The position numbers were made by a program, and so were the translations under genes. Below the pieces are notes generated by a model. It was not told where the DNA came from, made no database searches, and worked only from the letters and a program-made list of their open reading frames with translations. A stretch of 64,000 nt of DNA, from positions 62,001 through 126,000 of the forward strand of contig JAJFPB010000004.1 in assembly GCA_020881915.1 (NCBI GenBank), written 5' to 3'. Shown piece after piece: positions 33,488 through 45,141 of this stretch. Each line of letters opens with the position of its first letter. The first letter of the stretch is position 1. The DNA comes from Paramyrothecium sp. XJ0827. Taxonomy: Eukaryota > Ascomycota > Sordariomycetes > Hypocreales > Stachybotryaceae.

Positions 33488-34147
33488 CTGCGTGTCAGAT
33501 GATGGATCGATGGAAGATCAGGCATGAGTAACATATGCATTTTAAGGAAGGAAAATTCTGTTGCAGATTAAGGCGGTTAGAGCCGAGAGCACTTTGATTT
33601 GCACAAATATACTGCGATCGGGTCATTGTCCAAGCTCTTTTATGAAGTTGTCTCGTTGCTTTAGACTGGGAGAAATAAATGTACACGGCTTCGCATCTTG
33701 ACTAATGCTGTTTTGGCTCGCACATATGCCTTAAAGGTTTCTCTCTGCCCACTACGTGCGCTCGCCGCTTGACCGCTTCCGGGGGCTGGGCGGATCGGTG
33801 CTAGTGCGGCGTAAAACCGATCAAGCGTCGAGCCCAGCCTTTCAGAACGCTTCAATACGTGCGTTGGTTGCCCAGCCTGCATGATAGCACAGAGCGAAGC
33901 GAACATGTTGGTCAGGAATCGCCAAGCTTGTTGGTTCCATTACTTGGTGGACAGGGATCCGATCCAATAAAAAGCAGATAAGGCTGCGACATTGACCAGC
34001 TAGTGAACTAGGTGACAATAGAAGTACCAACACAATAGGCATTTGTAGAGAGTTACGTAACTTTCGTTGTATGTCAGACAACCATACCTAATCCTAACCC
34101 TCCACTGCCCTCTAAGATCTAAGACCACTTACCCCTACTAGTCCAGA
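33488..34147. other. Intergenic between divergent genes
   Basis: Upstream regions of the P450 pseudogene (minus) and the AflR-like regulator (plus); no other gene recognised. Confidence 0.45.
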
Positions 34148-35483
34148 ATGTTTGGGACTCTGAGGATTGGGTCGGAGAAGAACTCGGTTGAGTTTATCGA
34201 GCATGCCAAAGGCGAGGCTGCAAGCCGATTAGGGGGATACGTCTTCTCACATTCTGCCTGTGACCGCTGCCGATTGAAAAAGGTAAAATCCCTCTCGTAC
34301 TGGCTTCGGTCTTCGGAGTGCACACTAACATTACTCTCCTGGTCAGCTGCGTTGCGACAAACACCAATCTGGCTGCGATCGCTGCGAAAGCCAGGCGCTG
34401 AAGTGCTCGTACCAATCGGCATCCGAAATCAACATCTCGCGGCCGAAGTCAAGATCGCATTCCCAACCCAGCTTCTCTAACACAGGCGGCACAGCTAGCA
34501 ACAACGACTCTCTGAGCCCCGCGAACAATAGTGGTGTCAATCAGGAGCTCGACTGGTGGGAAATGGCCGAAACCGATCCGACTAGCAGCGCAGCGACCAC
34601 TACCTCCGAAAATGAACTCAACGACCTTTTCAGCAGTATCGCCGGTCTTCAACCAGACGATATGCAGACAAACGTTTTCATGGGTGCGGCAAATCGGTCC
34701 CTCCTCGATGTCGAGTCCAATACATCAATGACCGAGACAGCGAATTCCGTGCTAGGTGACATGGGGGAAATCGCGGCTTCTCACCCTCCATCTGCCGATC
34801 CCCAGTCATCGTCCTCCGCCCGCCCGCGCGCCTCAACGTCCCCGCCGCCACGCCAAAATCCCGGTGCCACGACAAGTCACGACTTTGTCGCAAGAAACTT
34901 CGGTCGAACCGAGTCGAGGACGGACCCAACGAGTTGCCAATGTCAAAGATCCATCCTACACGTCCTTACCGAAATTGAGTCGAAAATTTTGTCCACCAAT
35001 CCTAGAAACATGTACGCTATTTTGTCATATCATCGCCAGGCAACGGCAGCAAGCAACGGCATCTTGACATCTCGCATCTGCAATTGCAGGGTGCTATTGT
35101 TCGGGATTCTTGGAATTGCTGGCGAGAAGATCACCAGTCTCTCAGAGGCAATCGTAACCGCATTTCTAGGCCGCATGAAGGAGCAAAATGACTACATGGA
35201 TCTTGATGAGTCGAACTCTCCTGACAAGCGCCTCAATCGCAAAAATGCAGTACAGTTAGGAGAATTTCAAATTCAGACGCTACAGGAATTCAAAGTCATA
35301 TCAGCTGCCATTATTAAGTTACAGTTGAAGCATTCGGTGACCTTCATCTTTCGCATTCGTGAGCTTGCGATATCAATGAGCCATCTCGCAGAAGCTCAAA
35401 ACCTTAAGCGACTTGAAACCAGACTGAAAGAGCTCTCCATGAAGATTCAAAAAATGGTCTGGGACGTAGAAACAGATTCTTGA
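34148..35483 (+). CDS. AflR-like Zn2Cys6 transcription factor
   Basis: Two exons, 34148-34282 and 34347-35483, giving 423 aa. The intron (GTAAAA...GGTCAG) falls inside the zinc cluster, between the second and third cysteine, and splicing yields ACDRCRLKK-LRCDKHQSGCDRC with cysteines at about 38, 41, 48, 55, 58 and 65 (2-6-6-2-6). A Ser/Pro-rich middle is followed by an AflR-type C-terminal region beginning TSCQCQRSILHVL. No breaks are seen. AflR-type proteins control adjoining biosynthetic genes, and here it stands between a P450 pseudogene, a BBE-type oxidase fragment and a terpene synthase pseudogene. It may have outlived its targets, apart from the intact SDR at 38.6 kb. The exact start is uncertain. 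Confidence 0.82.
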
Positions 35484-35639
35484 GGCACCTATGGCCGGTC
35501 TAATAGCCTACAAGAAATACAGGCTACAGTGAATGTGGACTGGGCGGATAACTTTGGATCTGCATTCAGATACGGAGCGGAGGAAGCGCCTGTGCAACAT
35601 AGATAGTCACTAGATATTTGCATTTATGTCAATCTTTAC

Positions 35640-36234
35640 GAGCACAGAATGACCACTTGTCGAGCTTTCAAAATACTAGCTACACAGATAATGACTGAGA
35701 TTAGCAGACTATCGTGTTTTAGGATAATAGTTCGGATGATACGCATGCCGTAATCATGAGAGGTATACCAGACTTCGTATCTGCAAGTCACCTTTCCATA
35801 TTCGGCATCTCTCCGTAACCATGAGCACACCATTGCTGATGTCGGCAGCTTCAGGAATAGGTATATGCTCTTGCGTACGAACAGTGAAGATCCGCTTAGC
35901 TTCACGTAGGATGGTCAGGCCTCCGGCTACTTTTTTGGCCGAGGACGGAGCAAAGATGCACTTGGGCGTTCTCTGACAGGTCTGAGAACATGACTCTATA
36001 CCATAATCAATCAGCCTACCAACCCTTGAGTGATTTGGTATGCACAGGTGAGAAAATGTTGTTGCCGATCACATGCTCGGCAAAGGCCGCAGATCCAGGA
36101 TGGATGGTACTATGGGGATAACTTTGCGAGAGCTCATTGCATGCATTGACGCGAGGTTGCAGGATGCTGGTCGCAAGCCCCTGACCAACGTGGAGAGATA
36201 GAACAACGGTCGGAAAACCCGGCAGAAGAAACAT
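35640..36234 (-). pseudogene. BBE-type FAD-linked oxidase N-terminal fragment
   Basis: A secretory-type hydrophobic start (MFLLPGFPTVVLSLHVG) is followed by NACNELSQSYPHSTIHPGS and then, in another frame and past stops, [18 protein letters not shown] and [18 protein letters not shown]. These match the beginning of fungal FAD-binding_4 (berberine-bridge-like) oxidases, including the stretch before the FAD-attachment histidine region. The frame is broken several times and the enzyme ends before the rest of the FAD domain and the BBE domain. It is a relic of a cluster oxidase. Confidence 0.6.
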
Positions 36235-37011
36235 AATGACCGTCTAGAAAGACACTAAAATTGAAATTAGAGCCAGTGATGTCAAGTAGAAAAGTGCTAC
36301 GAAACTGCCATGCCAGCATCTTTATATACCTACTGAACTATGGTCTCGCTTCCTCCCATTATTGTCGTTGGCAGCAACAGCTCCTTTATGTGGCATGTTA
36401 TTTCTTCCCACGAGCGCTGGGGCGGCGGCGAAATCAGATAGATTGGCCTAGAAGGCGCCTAATCCCAGTCCACAACCGCGCAATCAGATTCCAGGTTCAA
36501 GAAGGTAGAATTTCCCATGATTGCAATCGGTCTTGTCAAACCAGGGTGACGTATCTTAGTTAGGTCCTGGTTTGCGTCGGGTTGGAACAACCTTGTCGAG
36601 GCTCTAGGCTAATGCAAGTTATCACCCGTCATTTAGGCTTCTTTAGGATGGTGCTGCGCGAAATCTATAAGGTCTAGCCAGCAGCCGTGCCTACATAGGG
36701 CAGATGTTTCTGTTAGGGTTATTCCCGTTAACTCGCTCTGGCTGAGGTCGGGAATTAGCCTTTCTGGGGAATTTCCCACTTAGGTCTCAAGCTACATGGG
36801 GTTCTCGGCCTCACACACCGAATGGACCAAACACTAACTCGGACAGAACACCAAATGTGACAGATTGGACGAATTTCCGGGTTCTAAAATCTTCCGACAG
36901 TGTGTTATCTAAGGGAACCAGAAGATACTTCATCGCACTGACTGGCTAAACGTCATTACACGAGAGCAAAGTCAACCTTTCGAACTTGGTGAACTTTACC
37001 ACACATTCGAC
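36235..37011. other. Intergenic, no supported gene
   Basis: Divergent flank between the oxidase fragment (minus) and the terpene synthase pseudogene (plus); only chance frames seen. Confidence 0.5.
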
Positions 37012-38124
37012 ATGGATACCCAGACAGAGACCGTTTCTTTTCCCTCCCAATTGTTCGCGAATCAGCACCCACCGGTTGAAGGGACAACCAGGGCGATAGA
37101 TGATACCGCTGTCATTCCCCTGCCTACTCGGTGGTCGTATCTTTGCCACCCGCGAGTGAGGGTGGTCCAGGATGAAATTGATGAATATTTTCTAGAGAAT
37201 TGGTAATTTCCAAGCTTCAAGGCTGTTCGTACCTTCTTAGATGCCAAATTCTCAGAGGTTACTTGTTTTTACTTCCCTCTCGCACTGGACGATCGCATCC
37301 ACTTCGTCTGCCGACTACTGACCGTGCTCTTCCTTATTGACGGTGAATTTTCAAGACTGAGGCTTGTGTAGTCTTTACTGACGAAGTTAGATGTTCTTGA
37401 GCACATGATTTCGCGGATGGAGAAGCCTATAACAACAGGTTGATTACAATTATCACGTGGAGATGTTCTCCCCAGACCCAACTAAGCCATAAGAGTTTAT
37501 TCTTTATGATCTCTGGGAAAGCATGCGCACTCACGATAAAGAGCGGGCTGACGAAGTTCTGGAGCCGACCTTCGTGGTTATGCGTGCACAGACAGATCGA
37601 GCGCGTCTAACTATCCAAGAGTTAGGAATTGATCTCGAGTACCGTGAGAAAGATGTCCGCAAAGCGTACGTTCTAGCCTCAGGATTCAAGCTCACAATGC
37701 TAACTATGGAGCTACGTTGCTTTCGGCTCTAATGAGATTCTCAATGGGACTTAGACTCAGTGCAGACGAGCTTCGAGGTATGAAAGCACTTGAAGCCAAC
37801 TGTGCTTAGCAGCTCTCTGTAGTCAACGACATCTACAGTTACGATAAGAAGCAGAAGGCATCTCGCACTGGACACAAAGAGGGAGCCTCCCTTTGCTCAG
37901 CTGCAAAGGTTCTAGGGGAGGAGACTAAGCTTGGTATACCTGCAACAAAGCGCGTTCTTTGGTCCATGACTCGAGAGTGGGAGATTGTGCATGATAAAAT
38001 CGTTGCAGAAAAAACCACGTCTCCAGACGGCTGCTCCGAAGCAGCCAAGGCGTATATAAAGGGCTTGGAGTACCAGATGAGCGGCAATGAGCAGTGGAGT
38101 AAGACTACGGGTGGGTACAACTGA
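37012..38124 (+). pseudogene. Class I sesquiterpene synthase (aristolochene synthase-like) pseudogene
   Basis: From ATG 37012 the frame reads PLPTRWSYLCHPRVRVVQDEIDEYFLENW, then hits TAA where relatives continue into FP. Further on come FYFPLALDDRIHFVCRLL and, across an intron ending ...GTTAG, LID-DVLEHM, which carries the aspartate-rich DDxxE motif. YDLWESMRTHDKERADEV and LTIQELGIDLEYREKDV follow, and near the end VVNDIYSYDKK (NSE/DTE motif) and GLEYQMSGNEQWSKTT. A TAG interrupts the stretch before LSVVND, consistent with CAG-to-TAG, and a stop plus a frame change lies near 37485-37500. The metal-binding motifs survive but the gene cannot encode a full enzyme. Family membership is clear; the product is unknown. 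Confidence 0.8.
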
Positions 38125-38602
38125 ATGTATGGACGAAGCGAGAATGGATAGCAGAACAACAAGCGTTACAAAGAGCAAGCCTAGGCAAGAGGCCTAGATA
38201 AAAACTTGTGTGAGCGGGTACTGCCTGTATTGGGTCCAGCATAGTCTGCTCAGTCAAAAAATTGCAATTGTCTCAAGGGTTGGCGCACATTACATAAATG
38301 CTTACGCTACTTCTGGACGTGCTTGCGTTGGGCCACAGTAGTGTCGTTAAATAAAATAATAATAGTCGATGTTTGGAGGGATATAGATCTTGGCACTCCG
38401 GCATTTTGAGGCGGTAGGCTATCATTGCACAGGAAAGTCCGAGACTCTGTCTACGCAAAACAATGGGCTGAATAGTGGTCGGTCCATTCAAAATCAAAGT
38501 GCTGATAGCAGCACTGCTCGATTCACCATGTTTTGCTGCAAAGTATCTTCTTCCTATACCCTCTTGCAAAGTCCATTAACTTGACCAGCTATCATTATTA
38601 TC

Positions 38603-39675
38603 ATGGTCAATTCACTTCTAAGCAATCATTACAACAAAAATGGCAAATACACTCAGGCCTTCTTAGAGCAGAACGGGCCCGGTGACGCCCGACCTACAGC
38701 TCTTGACATTCTCAAGGATAACAACTGGATCGGTACTATGAAGGACAAAGTGAGTGTTGCTGCTCCTCAATTCCATAATGTTAACTTAACCACCGCCAGG
38801 TTTTCCTTCTCACCGGCTCCTCTGGGGGAATTGGCATTGAAACAGCCCGTGCACTCGCCGCAACTGGTTGCAAAGTGTATCTCGGCGTTCTTGACCTAGA
38901 GAAAGGAAAGCAAGCTCTGAAAGAGATCCTCGAACCAGGTCGAGTGGAACTGCTTAAGTTGGATCTTAGTTCAATGGAAAGCGTTCGTAACACGGCTGAG
39001 ACTTTTCTATCCCAATCGACCCAGCTTGACGTCTTGATTAACAATGCGGGCATCATGGCATGCCCAGAGACGAAGACAGTGGATGGCTTCGAGTCACAAC
39101 TCGCTGTCAATTATCTCGGCCACTTCCTTCTCTACAAACTGCTTGAACAGCCGCTCTTATCCAGTTCCACGGGCGAATTCCATTCCCGCGTCGTCAACGT
39201 CTCTTCCGCTGGCCATCATGTGAGCTCCGTTGTTCTCGATAACATTAACCTTGATGGTGAGTATGAGGCGTGGAAGGCATATGGTAATGCCAAGACGGCG
39301 TGTATTTGGATGACGAATGAGATTGAACGACGACACAGCGCTAGGGGTCTGCATGGCCTCTCATTAATGCCTGGCGGTATTGCTACAGGCCTCCAGCGCT
39401 ACGTCGACCCCGAGTTGTTGAAGCAGTGGGGTTCGAGCGAGTCGTCGATGAAATATAGTAAAAGCCCGGCTCAGGGCGCTGCTACAACTATAACAGCCGC
39501 TCTCGGGAAGGAATGGGAAGGCAAGGGTGGCGTCTATCTGGAGGATTGCCAGGAAGCTGGCCCGGTTCCCGAGGGTGGCACACTGGCGGTCGGATTTGCA
39601 CCGCACGCCTTCGATCCAGATGGGGAGAAGAAGTTATGGAATTTGTCCCTAAAGATATTGAACTTATCAGAGTAA
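38603..39675 (+). CDS. Short-chain dehydrogenase/reductase
   Basis: Two exons, 38603-38749 and 38800-39675, 340 aa, no breaks. After an N-terminal extension, the Rossmann fold shows TGSSGGIG (54-61), NNAG (130-133), the catalytic Ser in NVSSAGHH (about 184) and YGNAK (Y210, K214). The layout resembles retinol-dehydrogenase/WW-oxidoreductase-type SDRs that fungi use in secondary metabolism. The donor GTGAGT and acceptor CCGCCAG are canonical. It is the only intact catalytic gene among the decayed terpenoid-type genes, so it may have been a tailoring enzyme of that cluster and could now serve another purpose. The substrate cannot be told from sequence; NAD(P) specificity was not determined. Confidence 0.87.
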
Positions 39676-40698
39676 GGCTCAGGTAATACCTACTGAAGCT
39701 GTTCTAAGTTCGAATTAGGCACGTATGGGAAATTAATTGAAAGAATATCTGCCTTTCCTTCCAGGAAGGCTACTCCATATGTTCTGACCTATCTTGGACA
39801 GACGCTCCGTATTAACAACGTCCTCAAAGGGGGTACAGGCTTCCTGTAGCATCTCGACGGTGTCATTTTCCCACTTTGTCTTCCAGAAAGGTAGAATAAG
39901 AGCAGCCTGCACTGCTTGTGCCGCGAATTTGAAAAGATGTGTGACCGGACCCGTAGACCTCGCTGGGTGATCCTCCCGGACAGGTGTGTGGAGATGACGA
40001 AGATCGAATATAGCCACGCGTTCCACGTTTTCCGCAAGTCGACATGTCTCCGGGCTAATGGGCTTATTGTCGGGGGCAATCAGCTCTGCATCAGGTATTG
40101 CCATGTCTGCAGGTTTATGGAAAAGACCTACCTGTCGTACCTTTCAGTACTCACGACTAGAGGCATGCACTAACAAAATTAATATCTTAAAGGGAAATGG
40201 ATTATCCATAAGGTGCGGTAGGAGGGGATAAGGATCACTCACACGAAACCATTGAACATGAATAATAGGTTGCTCTAGATTATTGCTATAAATATTCACA
40301 TACCAGAAAATGTTGAAGATCCGCCTAGCTAGAAAACCTTAAGAGATAGGATGGACTCTTTTCCAGCTGCCTACGAAGCCGGACTTATTCTGACCTTCCT
40401 GATAGCTTTTGGAACGTGAGTCGCCCAGATTCCTCCATTGCTCGGTGTTGATTAAGTCGGGAAAATGGACTAAAATATAGCAACCCTTACGGCAGGGTGT
40501 ATCAGCATATCGAATTCGATGTTCTTAATGAGACCAGTAGCAGCGCCATTTTTCTGTTCAGGTCCGTGAGTATGTTAAAACGAGAGGTGGAAATTCATAT
40601 CCTCTAGCTAATATTCACCTCTACTTAGGAGAAATCAACATAGGTGTGAGCGAAGTGGTCTTTTTTTCAGGGGGGGGGTTTCTGCCCATAGGACGAGA
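39676..40698. other. Unassigned frames between SDR and GH115
   Basis: A minus-strand frame of 123 aa at 39733-40104 (ends GQNIWSSLPGRKGRYSFN) has protein-like composition but no recognised family. On the + strand from 40351, a start MDSFPAAYEAGLILTFLIAF followed by a canonical-looking intron and YGRVYQHIEFDVLNET suggests the first exons of a truncated gene. Neither can be named. Confidence 0.3.
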
Positions 40699-43600
40699 CT
40701 ATAGCTGAGCCTGGATCAGCTCTGATCTAATTAAATCTTGACCTGGGTACTCGGAGGCGGTCCCAGGTAACTCTCTCACACCTCCAAGATCTATAACAAT
40801 TTTCTCCAGAGCCAGATCAGGGCTCATAGTTCTATATCTAAGCACATGAGCTCCAGCGTCCAAGTTATGTAAGGCATGCTCGCGACGCCACGCGCCGTCT
40901 TTGACGGCAACAACCCAGCCAACAGGTAAACCACCCTTATTGGTGATTTCAAGTAGAGGCACTACTAGCTCAGCCGACTCATCGAGCTGAATTTCATACG
41001 CCTTTTCTTTCTCTTGGTTTTCCAGAACCAAGGTAAAGTAGAGCGTAACTGTGGCCATTTCAAGACTATTAAACGTATAGAACGGAACCTCAATATAAGG
41101 CACATTTGAGCCAGCTGCGGGGGATAACTCGATCGCACCAGTACGTGTGCGGCCCAAACGTGGGAGGAGGCGGTAATTCTTTTGCACTTCGTCTTTTAGC
41201 GCAATATGACCAGCGTTAATGCTAATAGTGCGGTCAGACTCCACAAAGCCTTCGAAAGACTCCAGCACATGGCGATTATCAACAGGGAGATGCACCTGCT
41301 CGTAGGCTCCATCTGTCGAGGATAGTTCGATTTGCACTATTTCGTTAAAGTTCTCTGGAACCTTGTTCCAATCGATTGTCACTACCACGCGCTGGTCTTC
41401 AGGATCATTGGGGTCAATATTGCCCGATGTGGCGGACAGCTTGACCCAACCATTCTTCGCGGCTGCGGACCAGTTCACCTTTTGAGCGCCACGACAATAA
41501 ATCTCAAAATATCTCTGAGGGACTGAGTAGGGACTGAGCTGAGGTAGGGTTAAACCGGGAACTAACTCGCCTCGAGAAGGGTGTGTACGTAGGTATTCTT
41601 CATTGCCTAAACCCGGCCAGATTCCCACGTGCCCTTCGACCGCGATACCCATTTGTCCTGCAACCGCGGACGAGTTCTGTCGCTTCTGAATAAAGCTTAG
41701 GCCAGTAATCATATCACGAGTAGGGTCGTGCCAAGTCTCCTGCGCATAGCCGAGATGTGGCTGCTTCATGATGTGGTTCCATTTCTTTCCGCTCCACGGG
41801 TTGTTGTGATACAATTCTTGTAATGTAAAGTCTTCATCAAATAGATTAAGAACTTTCTGCGCAAGTACATTTGTTGTATTTCGCCGCTGTCGACCATAGA
41901 TAATATTTCGTCCTTGAGAAACTCGGAGCTCTGTATTAATGCGTGAGGCCTTGATTGGGTGAAGGACTAGTTGGAAAAAGGCAGGTTTATATGGTGAATC
42001 CATAGTCTCGAATAGTGAGTCGGCTTGTTGTTCAAGTTGTATCCACTCGGACACTAGTGACTTGGCCTCAGAGTAGTTGATGATAGAAAATGTATCAGGC
42101 TCAATATGCTCATGACGGCGGAGAGCCATAAGAGAGTCGTGCTTAGCGATTAGATCTGCAACCTTTGGCCCTAGTAGCTTATTGCCAAACTCTCGTTCTG
42201 CGTATTGGTCGAAGAAGTGAGGAATTGTGCGCTCTTTGACGCTGCTGATATTCCAGGCAAGGGATAGCGCAAAAGATATAGCTGACTCCAGTGGTTTGAT
42301 ATCACCAACGTTGAAGACCCAGATCTTTCGTATGCCATTTCTGTATGCGGCAGTCAACTGTTGGTGGACTTTGCCCTGTTCACTGTTTAGTAGCACCCTT
42401 GAGATGGATAGGAGTGTGACCAACGGTGGAATTGCAGTTCATCCATTTGTAGCTTCGTGGGTGGCCGACATACTCCATATGGTAATATAACTGCATCGTT
42501 AGCGGCTCCGACTGAATGTATAGTAAGGCTTGACATACCCCAAAGCCGCCACTGCGTGGCCACTCGGACTCGGAAGGGAACCTTCGAATATTTCCAAAGT
42601 TGTCATCCGCGAATAAAAGCGTCACATCTTCAGGTATCTCCAAGCCCTCCTCGTACTGTTGTAAGACCTCCTTATACAGAGCCATGAGCTCTAATCGTAG
42701 GTAAGTAAATAGATCAACCTGGATAATGGAAATGACTCACGAGGAACTCCATCTGGGCAGCCGTATACGTCTTCTATTATTTCTCTTTGCGTAAGTAGCA
42801 CATCCTTCAGGGTAGCCTGTGGGTTATTGGATTGCATTCCAGTATCGCCTTCTCCACGCATTCCTAGAGTGATAAACGATTCATAAGGCTTTGCGCGTCT
42901 GGTACCCTCTTGGAAATGCTCCGCTAGTCTTTCCTTATTCTCATCCCATGCCCAAGGTCCCTTATTACCAACCCGCCACTCAGCCATACCTCTCTGCATA
43001 GGCTCGTGGTGCGAAGTTGATACAACAATGCCATAGGCATCGGCAAGGGATTGGTTAAGGGGGTCATCGGTAAAGAAAGAGTTTCCTGGCCAAGGGAATC
43101 CAGACCACATAGCCGGCCAGAGGAAGTTTCCCTAGCACTCGTCAGATTGATTAGATTCGTGCTATATTGGGCATACCTCACCTTCATACGCAAAATTAAC
43201 TCAAAGACAGTCTTATAAAATTCCGAATTATACACAGGGCCAAACTTATCCTTTACCCAGGCAGTAAGAGAAGGTGCCTCGTCATTGATAAAGATACCAC
43301 GGTACTGTATACTTGGCTCGCCATGCACAGTCTTAACCGGAAGGGCATAGATTTCATCGCGTGGCGTTATGGCTACATCGGCCCACCAGTACCAGCTGGT
43401 CATGGTTAAGACAGTGCAACGAGGTTGTATATCCTTACTTACGGTGAGACACCAATCTGTTCGGAGAGGGTATAGGCTCCGAAAATAGCAGCACGTTTGT
43501 CGCTGCCGGCAATGAGCAGCACACGCTTAGCGCAGGGCCAAGGGCTCTCAATGAGCTCCGTCAGAACCTCTCCCATTTTCCTTGGATGTGTCTGAAGTCG

Positions 43601-43878
43601 GCCTTGCCTACATCTGTGACCTGACGAAGAAGCCCCGACTTCTGCAAGCTTCCAACAACAATGGCGCATTCTGTCCGCGGTAACTCCAATGTCGTGAAAA
43701 TCCTTGAGTCGCGCCCAGTGACTTTTTTCAAGTCAGATGCCAGATTTGTAACAGCAATGCGCACGCCTTCGTACTCGTCGGGGTCGACAAGGATCGGCAC
43801 CCCGGCCAAAGGCAGGCTGCCGTCCGTGGGTGAGAAATCAATCAGCTTTTCCTCAAACATCATGCCGGAAATCAGCAT
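40699..43878 (-). pseudogene. GH115 xylan alpha-glucuronidase with a one-base frameshift
   Basis: Multi-exon GH115 gene on the minus strand. The N-terminal domain (GVPILVDPDEYEGVRIAV, IVVGSLQKSG) reads to QGKWERF. One base is missing there (about 43590), and the frame continues as LTELIESPWP and VLLIAGSDKRAAIFG. Then come GVSP-WYWWADVAITPR, YRGIFINDEAPSLTAW, FLWPAMWSGFPWPG and EPMQRGMAEW, followed by LLFADDNFGNIRR, WVFNVGDIKPLE and the C-terminal domains ending at 40699. Introns near 43395-43440, 43132-43180, 42688-42740, 42481-42530 and 42410-42440 all restore frame. The enzyme would release (4-O-methyl)glucuronic acid from xylan. Apart from the frameshift the gene looks healthy, so recent loss or an assembly error are both possible. 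The signal peptide is not clear. Confidence 0.78.
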
Positions 43879-45141
43879 GCGTTGAGAAGGACAGATGGCG
43901 ATAACAACAGCCTAAGAAGGGTCAACTTTGTGAGCGGCTTAAAAAGGGATGCATGTGAGGTGCCAAGGCTCGTCCTCTGCTTACTGAAATCTGGCAAGTT
44001 CGTCATCAGGCCTGCGCCTCTAGATTACCGCCCTTCGAGCTTCAATGGGCGTATAGACTAATGCCAATACCCACTTGGGTCGTCTCATATCTCTCGGGGA
44101 TGGTAACATTGAAAAGCGCCCCCACCATTGATCCGTTCCGATAGCCGATCCGAAGCTAGGGAGTGTCATCTTTCCGGGACGGATGTGGCGTTTCTCACTT
44201 CCTTCCCCAAAACCACGCCCCACTGCCAAGCTGGCATGCAGACAGGGAGGAAACCCCAAAGTGGCATAAGTACGGATACACACAAACCCACAGAGAGCTT
44301 GACCCAATTAAACCACCAGAGATCAACTTCGAACGTCCACTAATGCTCTGGTCTACTTTTACTAAGAGTGGAGTCAGTAAATCCAGCTAATTCTTAACCC
44401 CCGTCTCTGTTTTTACCCTTTCAACGGAACAAATGCCAAGCGGTCAAGCCTACGAAAGTCTATGGGGACTTTGATTAGGCAGTACGGTAAACACAATCAC
44501 GTCGTGGAGACCGACTACCCGGCTATTTGCACCACTGTAAACGATATAAGTGATAGAATAGCGCTGGAAGTCGGTGAAAAGACTTAGTCCGAATGGGTCA
44601 AAGGGGTTTTGCGCATGGTTAAGAGTTTGCCAAATGGACTGGGGAGAGGCGTTGGGTACCGGGAACCAGCCTATATAGCCGACAAAAAATTCGGAGGTCA
44701 AATGTCAGGATCTACTCTTGTTTGAGTTTAACCTGGCTGATATAGAGGCTCTGTACGGCGTCTCTAGGGGTAGCGTGGACATCTAATTGGAGTGATGAAT
44801 GGATAAGTGGATGGGATGATGTAGCTACTTGTTACACGTAGTATGTTGCTTTGAGATCCAAGTACTTGTCCCGAGGGGTCTTGGGTAAAGGACGGGAAAA
44901 GGTTGCACAGAGAAGACTGCCCAAGGGCGTCAACAGCAGAACGAGCTGGATTTTGTATGTGCTTGCACCCTGGAGGTCAGATCATCTACATGTCCTTGGG
45001 GACAGCGTAGGCAATTGCTAAATAGTCTCTTTCATGCAAGGCTCGAAGATTGGACTCAGAGAGTTCTGGTTCGGTGGCCGAAGTGAGAAAAGCTTGGCTC
45101 GGACTGGTGAATTTTTGTTAGTTCGAAGATATGACTCCCAT
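43879..45141. other. Intergenic, no supported gene
   Basis: Upstream flank of the GH115 gene and 3' flank of the next regulator. Short frames only. Confidence 0.5.
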
